Shown: positions 19,262 through 25,863 of the stretch, piece after piece
Layout of the letters: each line of letters opens with the position of its first letter
Position numbering within the stretch: the stretch's first letter is position 1
Made by a program: the position numbers and the translations under genes
NCBI GenBank assembly: GCA_963691835.1
Contig: OY829383.1
Location: forward strand, 2,046,001 to 2,110,000
DNA length: 64,000 bases
Reading direction: 5' to 3'
Origin: G963691835 sp963691835
GTDB taxonomy: Bacteria > Pseudomonadota > Alphaproteobacteria > Thalassobaculales > Thalassobaculaceae
Notes under the pieces: model-generated
What the model was told of the DNA's origin: nothing
Seen by the model: only the letters and a program-made list of their open reading frames with translations
The model's database searches: none

Positions 19262-19986
19262 GACTGGGCCCGCCATGCGAGTGCCTGCTGTGCGAGGTGC
19301 ATGTCGAAGGCGTCGTGAATGTCGATCCCGGCGGCTGTGCTGTCGATCTCCACGATGTCCGCCCGGTCGCCCGTTCTCCGGCCATTCCGGATCAGAAACG
19401 AACGGAGCGCCGAGGCGAGACCGGTATCCTCCCGGAAAAGCGGTGTCCGGGTTTGACGGGGGCCGTAGACCGCCATCCAGTCGAAGACCCGCTGCCACTC
19501 GCCCTCGGCGTTCCTGTACCAGAAATTCTTGTGGGTCTTGTTGGCGACGAAGACGCTGTCGAGATCCGGGTTGGATTTCAGCCGGTTAACACACTCAGCG
19601 ATCCAGGCAGGTTCCCGGAAGATGTCCGTCGGCTGGAGGAAGACGACGATGCCGAAGGGGCCGTCGATCTCCTCCGCCCGGGCCAAGGCGTCTGTCAGCA
19701 CCGGCTCCGTCGGGGTCAGATCCTCGGCCAGCGATCCCTCCCGCAGGAAGGGGCACCAGGCACCTGCCGCGACGGCCGCGTCCCGGATCTCGGTATTGTC
19801 CGTCGTGACCAGGACGCGGTCGCACACCCCGCTATCCAGCGCGTGGCGTACCGAGTGGGCGATCAGCGGCATACCGCCGACCTCCATCACGTTCTTGCCG
19901 GGCAGCCCTTTGGACCCGCCCCGTGCGGGAATGATGGCGATGACCCGGTCGTTTCCGTTCCCCTTGCTCTCAGCGCTGTCGGTCAT
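19258..19986 (-). CDS. CMP-sugar synthetase (acylneuraminate cytidylyltransferase family)
   Basis: Activates a 2-keto-3-deoxy sugar acid with CTP. The N-terminus has the full nucleotide-binding signature IPARGGSKGLPGKN, followed by VTTDNTEI and VFLQPTDIFR. Length 242 fits NeuA and KdsB-like proteins. The sugar-binding region has KTHKNFWYRN and a C-terminal EIDSTAAGIDIHDAFD. Which sugar is activated (Kdo, sialic acid relatives or another ulosonate) cannot be told by eye. It overlaps both neighbours by four bases, and the gene just upstream is a degenerate paralogue. Confidence 0.88.
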   Translation of the reverse strand: MTDSAESKGNGNDRVIAIIPARGGSKGLPGKNVMEVGGMPLIAHSVRHALDSGVCDRVLVTTDNTEIRDAAVAAGAWCPFLREGSLAEDLTPTEPVLTDALARAEEIDGPFGIVVFLQPTDIFREPAWIAECVNRLKSNPDLDSVFVANKTHKNFWYRNAEGEWQRVFDWMAVYGPRQTRTPLFREDTGLASALRSFLIRNGRRTGDRADIVEIDSTAAGIDIHDAFDMHLAQQALAWRAQS

Positions 19987-20669
19987 GAAATGCGATCCTC
20001 GATCTCTGTCAAACGATCCGCCACCACCTCTGCCACGGCGAGGGAGACGTCGTCTCGGATATCCACCAGGGCCCAGAACTGATCCAGGACCTCAAAGCCG
20101 ACCGCATCGCCCAGCCGCCGCCCGTCGCGCAGCAAGGACGGGCGGGTCGCAAGGGCAAGTCCGACCATCTCCCGGTAGTAGGTGTCGCCCTGGCCCGGCC
20201 CCCCGGCCCCAAGCGCGGCGATGGACCCGCCCGGTTCAGCCCGCCAGAGATTGGCTTCGAATCGCCGAACGCAAACCACACTGTCCAGATGATCGCGCTC
20301 CGCAAGGTTATTGGCGGTTCGTGCCACCAGCCCGCGCGGCCGGAAAGGGTGCGTCGGCTCCAGGATCACCACGATCTCGTCCGGATTGGCGTCGAGCGTT
20401 TCCACGATCGCGGAGACGTAGTCCTCGGCGGAGCGGTGGTGAATGACGACGCGGGGGTCCAGCGCTTGAGCCTGCTCCGCCACCGCGTCCGAGTCCGTCG
20501 ATACCACCACAGTCGCCTCGGGCAGGTCGCTCAACGCCGCAGAGAGCGTGCGCTCCAGGCTGGACCGCGCCCCAAGAGGCAGCAGGATCCGCTCAGTACT
20601 CTGAGCCGCAGCCAACACGGGGACAACCACCAATGGACGCGTGGCGGCAGATTGTTTCGCTTCCGTCAT
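19983..20669 (-). CDS. Degenerate cytidylyltransferase-like protein
   Basis: Distant member of the NeuA/SpsF fold: Rossmann-like start LVVVPVLAAAQSTERILLPLG, then VVVSTDSDAVAEQA, EIVVILEPTHPFRP and the C-terminal FEVLDQFWALVDIRDDVSLAVAEVV. The position of the usual PARGGSKGLPGKN signature is replaced by residues lacking the conserved arginine, glycines and lysine. It therefore may bind nucleotide poorly, use a different nucleotide, or act as a non-catalytic partner of the intact synthetase encoded next. Length 228. Coupled by four-base overlaps to the GT2 gene upstream and the synthetase downstream. Confidence 0.7.
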   Translation of the reverse strand: MTEAKQSAATRPLVVVPVLAAAQSTERILLPLGARSSLERTLSAALSDLPEATVVVSTDSDAVAEQAQALDPRVVIHHRSAEDYVSAIVETLDANPDEIVVILEPTHPFRPRGLVARTANNLAERDHLDSVVCVRRFEANLWRAEPGGSIAALGAGGPGQGDTYYREMVGLALATRPSLLRDGRRLGDAVGFEVLDQFWALVDIRDDVSLAVAEVVADRLTEIEDRIS

Positions 20670-21346
20670 GGTGTGCTGGTCCGGATGATATCGATGACCT
20701 CGGCGACCCGTTTGGCGCGGCCCTCGTCCCGGCCCTGGTGAATGCCGTGCTGGTGATAGACCCGGAGGGAGGGCTCATAGACGATCTCATGACCCAGCGC
20801 GATCATGCGCTTGCCCCACTCCCGATCTTCAACACCGCGAATCTGCTCATCGAACGGGTGCTCTTCCCAGACGGACTTCCGGATGCCGGAGTTCGCGTTG
20901 TGGAAGAAATAGTCTTTGCGCTGACGGACCCGCTCGTCCCGGAAGGTGGTCCAAAGGTCCCGGCGGTCGATGGCGCTGGTGTCCGGCATCGGCTCCTGCC
21001 GGCCGTAGACGCCGCAAACGGCATTGTCGCCTTCCGGTCCGAGATGGGCGAAGAGGTAGTCGGCCCACAGTTCGTCGATCGGCACACAATGGGACGAAAG
21101 AAGCGCGACGGTGTCATGCCGTGCCGCCTCGATCCCGATGTTGAGCGCGCGGCCGTAGGAGAACTCGTTTCGTCCGATGGTTCGAATGGTGCAGCCAAAG
21201 CGCTCCGCGATGGGCACGCTGTCGTCGGTCGACTCGTTGTCGACCAGGACCACATCAATGTCCGGCAACTTCTGGCGGGTCAGGGCGGTCAGGCACCGGC
21301 CCATCCAATAGGCCTCGTTCTTGGCCCGAAGCACCACGCTGATCAT
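20666..21346 (-). CDS. Family 2 glycosyltransferase
   Basis: GT-A fold transferase. The first strand and nucleotide-binding region are ISVVLRAKNEAYWMGRCL and VVLVDNESTDDSVPIA; the mid-region SYGRALNIGIEAARHDTVALL includes the typical A-R-N-like helix. A C-terminal segment DREWGKRMIALGHEIVYEP resembles the acceptor-side E-D-R-E motif of inverting GT2 enzymes. Length 226 is short, a single catalytic domain with no membrane helix. It is embedded in the ulosonate operon with four-base overlaps, so it probably transfers the product of that pathway. Acceptor unknown. Confidence 0.85.
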   Translation of the reverse strand: MISVVLRAKNEAYWMGRCLTALTRQKLPDIDVVLVDNESTDDSVPIAERFGCTIRTIGRNEFSYGRALNIGIEAARHDTVALLSSHCVPIDELWADYLFAHLGPEGDNAVCGVYGRQEPMPDTSAIDRRDLWTTFRDERVRQRKDYFFHNANSGIRKSVWEEHPFDEQIRGVEDREWGKRMIALGHEIVYEPSLRVYHQHGIHQGRDEGRAKRVAEVIDIIRTSTP

Positions 21347-21846
21347 GGCTCGCCCCCATTGCCTTTGTGATGGTCTTCCTCCAGCACGCCGAAGTCGATC
21401 GGCTCGCCCTGGTCGAGTTTATAGAAGAGCGTCCGCCCGATCACCGCGTCTTTAAGGTCCGCGGAGAGCCCGGCGCCGCCAACCTCCGTCCCGATGGCAT
21501 CGGCCGTCAGTCTGTCCCCGGCACCCAACGGCCGTGCCGCCCGCATGGTCAAGCGCCGCCGCCGGTGACCGTCCAGGCGCCCGAGGGCGGACGGAGCGAA
21601 CACCAGATCTCCCGGAAGATCGAGCCGGGCGGCGTGCTCCAGCCCGTCGAGCGAACGGCACAGGAAGGCAACCTGGGTCCCGCCGGTAATTCTTGGAACT
21701 TCCGTGATCGCGTCAGCCGGGATCATGACCGCCCACCGGGATGCGACATCGTCGAGCGCGCCGTCGATGACCTCGTCGAATGGTGTCGGCCAGCCGTCCC
21801 CGCCTTCGTCCCGGGATGGGGCTTGGATCACAAGAATACGCGCCAT
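21343..21846 (-). CDS. Stand-alone SAF (antifreeze-like) domain protein
   Basis: The C-terminal part from about residue 95 reads like the SAF domain at the end of sialic acid synthase NeuB: RAARPLGAGDRLTADAIGT, then GGAGLSADLKDAVIGRTLFY and a final DQGEPIDFGVLE. The NeuB TIM barrel is absent. The N-terminal 95 residues have a Rossmann-like start ARILVIQAPSRDEGGDG and a segment AVMIPADAITEVPRI that I do not recognise. In NeuB the SAF domain closes the active site of the partner subunit, so this protein might work in trans with the DAHP-synthase-like enzyme encoded two genes upstream; that is inference. Confidence 0.65.
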   Translation of the reverse strand: MARILVIQAPSRDEGGDGWPTPFDEVIDGALDDVASRWAVMIPADAITEVPRITGGTQVAFLCRSLDGLEHAARLDLPGDLVFAPSALGRLDGHRRRRLTMRAARPLGAGDRLTADAIGTEVGGAGLSADLKDAVIGRTLFYKLDQGEPIDFGVLEEDHHKGNGGEP

Positions 21847-22745
21847 TAGCCCCTGCCGGCCTCGCGCATCACGGACCGGAGGTCTTCCCGCTTAAGGGCT
21901 TTCGGGTTCGCCTTCTCGAAGGCGATCACCGCCTGATCCAAATTCATGCCCAAACCGTCCAGCGTTCGCAGATGCCGCGCTCTCGCCAGTTTCAACAGGG
22001 GCGTTTCCCGAGGCTGGTAGACAATGTCGTACACGAAGGCCTGGGTCGGCAGGGCCGCGATCACCGCCTCCGCCGTTGGATCGAAAGCCGTACCCGGGGC
22101 GCCGCCCGTCATCCCCACCGAGGTGCAGTTCACCAGCAGATCCACGTTGGTTGCGGTGGCGATCGACAACGGCAACTCCGCGACCTTCACGTCGTCCCCG
22201 AGACGCGCCGCTGCCGCTTCGGTTTTTGACCGGTCACGGTTGGCCAGCGCAAGCTCACCCACTTCAGGCGCCAGATAGGCAGCGACCGCGAGCCCCGCCC
22301 CGCCAAGGCCAACCAGCAGTGTCCGTCGGCGACCGAGATCACCGAGGGCTTCCTGAAGCTGAGAGAGAGCTCCGGCACCATCTGTGTTGGCGCCGACCAA
22401 GTCATCCCCGTCCCGCCAAATCGCGTTCACCGCGCCAATGCGTTCCGCCTCAGGTTCCAGACGGTCCAGAAGGGGGACGAGGCCCTGCTTATGCGGAACT
22501 GCAACCGCTCCGCCGATATAGCGCGGATCCGCCTTAAGCGCGGCCAGGAGGGCCGACAAGTTCCCTTCCGTCACGTCGAGCGGCAGCATCTCCGCATCAA
22601 TCCCGGCTTCCTGGAACGCAGCGTTCCAGAGGAGCGGCGACCGCGCCCCTTTCGAGGGGGCCAGCCCGAGAATGGCCGCATACCGCTCGGTCTTGATCTC
22701 GACGGTGTTGTCGATCAGCGCCGCGAAACTCGGGGTCGTCGTCAT
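21846..22745 (-). CDS. Shikimate dehydrogenase-like reductase (AroE family, atypical)
   Basis: NADP-dependent reductase of the shikimate/quinate dehydrogenase fold, 299 residues. Catalytic Lys (VAVPHKQ), Asn (GAVNAI) and Asp (NTDGAGAL) are conserved, as is the glycine loop GLGGAGLAVAAY and the C-terminal DGLGMNLDQAVIAF. The substrate-carboxylate SxS motif of AroE (usually SHSLSP) is replaced by SKGARSP, suggesting another substrate. It sits in an operon with a DAHP-synthase-like protein and CMP-sugar enzymes rather than between maf and coaE. It could be the only AroE of the cell or a dedicated reductase; the altered motif favours the latter. Confidence 0.8.
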   Translation of the reverse strand: MTTTPSFAALIDNTVEIKTERYAAILGLAPSKGARSPLLWNAAFQEAGIDAEMLPLDVTEGNLSALLAALKADPRYIGGAVAVPHKQGLVPLLDRLEPEAERIGAVNAIWRDGDDLVGANTDGAGALSQLQEALGDLGRRRTLLVGLGGAGLAVAAYLAPEVGELALANRDRSKTEAAAARLGDDVKVAELPLSIATATNVDLLVNCTSVGMTGGAPGTAFDPTAEAVIAALPTQAFVYDIVYQPRETPLLKLARARHLRTLDGLGMNLDQAVIAFEKANPKALKREDLRSVMREAGRG

Positions 22746-22782
22746 GGTAGGTCCTCAGCCGGGCCGGCTTTGTTCAGGCGTA

Positions 22783-23691
22783 TCAGGCGACAAGCGTCCG
22801 GCCGATCGCTTCCGCCACCGGCTGCATTGCCTTCATCATGTCGTCGAACTGCTCGAAAGAGCTTGCCTGTAGTGGATCGACGGCCGCGTTTCTGGGGTCG
22901 GGGTGGACCTCCAACATCAACGCATCGGCCCCCGCGGCGATCGACGCCAGCATCATCGGCTTGACCCAGGGCTGCCAGAAGGTCGCGTGGCTCGGGTCCG
23001 TCATCACGGGGAGGTGCGTAAACTCCTGGGCGGCCGGGACGACCTGGAGATCCAGAAGGAAGCGCGAGGTGGAGCGGTGCGTGTGGTTGGTCACGACGCC
23101 GCGCTCGCACAAAACGATCTCGGGCACCTTGCCCAGGCGGTCATGTTCTAGGGCGATGTACTCGGCGGCCATCAGCCAGTCGCGGAGGGAAGAGCCGTAG
23201 CCCCGCTTCAGCATCACAGGCATGCCGGTTTTCCCGACCTCGGTCAGCAGCGGATAGTTCTGCATGTTCCGGGTGCCGATCTGCAGCATGTCGGTGTTCT
23301 GTGCCACCACGTCGATCTTCGAGATCTCCATGATCTCCGTGACGATGGGCAGGCCGGTCTCCTGCTTGGCGGTTTGCAGCCATTTCAACCCGTCTTCCCG
23401 CGGCTCGAAGAACTTCGCGCTGCGATAGGGGAAAGACAGAGGTTTAAAGGCGCCGCCGCGGATGAAGTGCGCGCCGGAGGCCTTGATCGCCTTCGCGGTC
23501 GCAACGATCAGCTCCTCGGTCTCAACCGTGTTCGGGCCTGCCATGACGGGGATCAGATCGCCGCCGAACTCGATACCGCCACAGGTGAACTTTGTGCGGT
23601 GATCCGGCGATTTCTTCGAGACGAGCGGCAGCTTGCCGGTGAGATCGTCTTCGCTGAGGTCCTTGCCAGGAAACTTGTTATCGACCGACAT
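22783..23691 (-). CDS. DAHP/KDO8P-synthase-like PEP aldolase with altered active site
   Basis: TIM-barrel enzyme of the DAHP synthase I-beta family (302 residues). The start at 23691 has GGAGGA eight bases upstream. Conserved PEP and metal regions are present: QIGTRNMQNYPLL, LKRGYGSSLRDWL, DPSHATFW (His), LEVHPDP (Glu) and AAVDPLQ (Asp). The metal cysteine of GPCSVE is replaced by asparagine (GPNTVE), as in metal-independent KDO8P synthases. The KPRTS motif that binds erythrose 4-phosphate is KPLSF. These changes suggest a different aldose acceptor and a metal-independent mechanism. It lies 37 bases upstream of the AroE-like gene. Confidence 0.8.
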   Translation of the reverse strand: MSVDNKFPGKDLSEDDLTGKLPLVSKKSPDHRTKFTCGGIEFGGDLIPVMAGPNTVETEELIVATAKAIKASGAHFIRGGAFKPLSFPYRSAKFFEPREDGLKWLQTAKQETGLPIVTEIMEISKIDVVAQNTDMLQIGTRNMQNYPLLTEVGKTGMPVMLKRGYGSSLRDWLMAAEYIALEHDRLGKVPEIVLCERGVVTNHTHRSTSRFLLDLQVVPAAQEFTHLPVMTDPSHATFWQPWVKPMMLASIAAGADALMLEVHPDPRNAAVDPLQASSFEQFDDMMKAMQPVAEAIGRTLVA

Positions 23692-23748
23692 GCTGAATTC
23701 CTCCACCGCGTTCTTGGGCGGGCGCCCCGCCGTGTGTGTCAGCCGGGT

Positions 23749-25599
23749 TTACGCGGATTCGACCGGCTCCCGCAACCTCGCCGCCACCTCTTCCACAAGG
23801 GCCTCGCGCAGAAGGACCGACATGCCCGCCCAGTCATGGGGCTTCGGCTGGCGGAAGACACGGGCGGTCGGGTACCAGGGGCTGTCTTCCCGCTCGTAAT
23901 GCCACCGCCAATCCGGGTTGTGTCCCAGGACAACCCAGGTCGGCCGTCCGTAGGCAGCGGACAGGTGGGCCATGGACGTGCAGGTGGTGATGACCAGATC
24001 CAGTTGCTGCACGATCGAGGCGGTGTCGGCGAAGTCGTCGATCCGCTCGTTCAAGCGCACGACATGGTCTGGCGCGTCCGCGATCTCCGGCTCGCGCGGC
24101 CCCTTCTGGAGGCAGAAGAACTGTACGCCCACGACGTCGAAGAGAGGCGCATAGGTCTCGAGGTTCGTTGACCGGAACCGGTCGCCGGAGAACTTCGGAT
24201 TGCCGCCCCATACGATGCCAACCTTGAGCTTGCTCGCATCGAGCTCTGGGATCGGGAAAGCGTCTCCCTCCGGCAGGGGAAGGTAGGGAACCTCTACTGG
24301 GAGATCGTCGAAAGTCTTCGTTCCAAGTACATAGGGAAGGCTGATCAATGCCACCTGGACATCGAACGGACCGGTATCAGGCGACAGGCGTTCCACCAGT
24401 GTCACGGATGCCGATAGCGGCGCCAGCAGCCGCATCAGCTCCGGATGGGCCTCCACCACGACCCGGCAATCGGGGCCGACACGGTCCAAAAGTGGCGGCA
24501 GGAAGCGAAGGAACTGAAGGATGTCGCCGACACCCTGTTCCGCATGAACGAGCAGTGTCTTTCCGTCGAGGCCGGTCCCGTCCCACATGGGTTCCTTAAA
24601 GTGCCGGTCGCGGCTCGGAAAATCCTCGTACTGCCAGCGCCACTCGTACTCCTGGAACCCCTCTTCCAGCCGCCCGGCTCCGAGAAGGGCGAGGGCCCGG
24701 TTCCAGTGAAGAGAGCCCTGCTCCGGCGCGATCGAGATCGCGAGACGGTACATCGCCGCCGCTTCGTCGGGCCGCCCCGTCTCTTTGAGCAGATTGCCGA
24801 GATTGTAGAGGGAGCCCGAGTTCTCAGGCTCAGCTAGGACAGCTTTGCGCAAGGCTCGTTCCGCGGCCTCGAAAGCTCCGGACTTCCTTAAAAGGGAGCC
24901 GAGGTTGGACAAGAGGAAGGGCCGGAAGCCCACTTCCATCGCGCGTTTGTAGATCGCCTTCCCTTCGTCGAACTTCTCAAGGTGAAGCAGAACGTTGCCG
25001 AGATTGACGAGAATGCGGTGGTTGCGGGGCTCGATTCCGACGGCGCGCCGCAGAACCGTCAGCGCTCGGTTCAGGTCCTTGTTCTTCTCCAGCGCATAGC
25101 CCAGAGCCACCATGCCCTGAACGTAGCCAGGCTTCATGTTGACCGCGACGGTGAAGCGGCGGATCGCGTCGTCCGTCCGTCCGGCGTCGTCCAGCAGCAG
25201 CCCGATCTCGAAGTTCAGTTCGGCATCGTTCGGGTAAAGGTCTAGAGCTTCCCTTAAGACCTCTCGGCCCCAGTCCGCATCGCTCATGGACCGGGCGGTT
25301 TGCGCCGCGACCCGCATGAGCCCAAGCGTCCTGCCCTTCGCCCGCGACATAAACGATTTCAGCCGTTTTGCCGCTGCGTCCCGGTTGCCGCGGCGGAGGT
25401 CCACGTCGGCGCGTCGTCGAACCAGCTCCGCCACATGGGGAGCGGTCTTGAGACCTTCGTCCAGAATGCTCTCCGCCTCATCCAGCTTCTGGTCGGCCAT
25501 CAGCCGGTCGGCGCGGATACACATCGACCTGACCGCGTTCGCGTCGGTTGGCGGCAGCGGCGCGTTCCCTGTCTTAGGGGCCTTTGTGGGTTGTGCCAT
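23749..25599 (-). CDS. TPR protein fused to GT-B (GT9-like) glycosyltransferase
   Basis: The N-terminal half is a TPR array of about seven to eight repeats (for example DLNRALTVLRRAVGIEPRNH, NLGSLLRKSGAFEAAERALR). The C-terminal half, from about residue 340, is a GT-B domain like ADP-heptose transferases, with HAEQGVGDILQFLRFL, KVGIVWGGNPKFSGD and TSMAHLSAAYGRPTWVVLG. The start at 25599 (616 residues) was chosen because upstream residues are not conserved. The plan resembles OGT-type enzymes, though the catalytic domain is not GT41. It probably heads the ulosonate operon and is divergent from the TPR-GT2-GT92 gene. Confidence 0.85.
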   Translation of the reverse strand: MAQPTKAPKTGNAPLPPTDANAVRSMCIRADRLMADQKLDEAESILDEGLKTAPHVAELVRRRADVDLRRGNRDAAAKRLKSFMSRAKGRTLGLMRVAAQTARSMSDADWGREVLREALDLYPNDAELNFEIGLLLDDAGRTDDAIRRFTVAVNMKPGYVQGMVALGYALEKNKDLNRALTVLRRAVGIEPRNHRILVNLGNVLLHLEKFDEGKAIYKRAMEVGFRPFLLSNLGSLLRKSGAFEAAERALRKAVLAEPENSGSLYNLGNLLKETGRPDEAAAMYRLAISIAPEQGSLHWNRALALLGAGRLEEGFQEYEWRWQYEDFPSRDRHFKEPMWDGTGLDGKTLLVHAEQGVGDILQFLRFLPPLLDRVGPDCRVVVEAHPELMRLLAPLSASVTLVERLSPDTGPFDVQVALISLPYVLGTKTFDDLPVEVPYLPLPEGDAFPIPELDASKLKVGIVWGGNPKFSGDRFRSTNLETYAPLFDVVGVQFFCLQKGPREPEIADAPDHVVRLNERIDDFADTASIVQQLDLVITTCTSMAHLSAAYGRPTWVVLGHNPDWRWHYEREDSPWYPTARVFRQPKPHDWAGMSVLLREALVEEVAARLREPVESA

Positions 25600-25863
25600 G
25601 AACGGAACCGGTCCCCGGCGTGAGGTCGCCCAGCGCACCCCTGACTTTGGCGGGATCGCGACAGGTGAGAAAGAGGAGGTGATACCCTTGGACGGCCATC
25701 CGGCTCAACCGTTATACGACCCGTGTTGACGTTCTCCGGTTGCTTGCTCCGTCATTGACAGGGCTTGCGGGGGGCGACACATCAACCTCCCAGTGTTTCC
25801 GTTTCCAACTCCGAGCTGCCGGTGTCAACGCTATCTACTGACGCGCCCCCGTTGGAAGAAACG
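25600..25863. promoter_or_regulatory. Divergent regulatory region of the modification cluster
   Basis: About 260 bases separate the divergent TPR-glycosyltransferase genes. No textbook -35/-10 pair was found on either strand. By position it should drive both the minus-strand ulosonate operon and the plus-strand TPR-GT2-GT92 and dehydrogenase genes. Confidence 0.4.
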
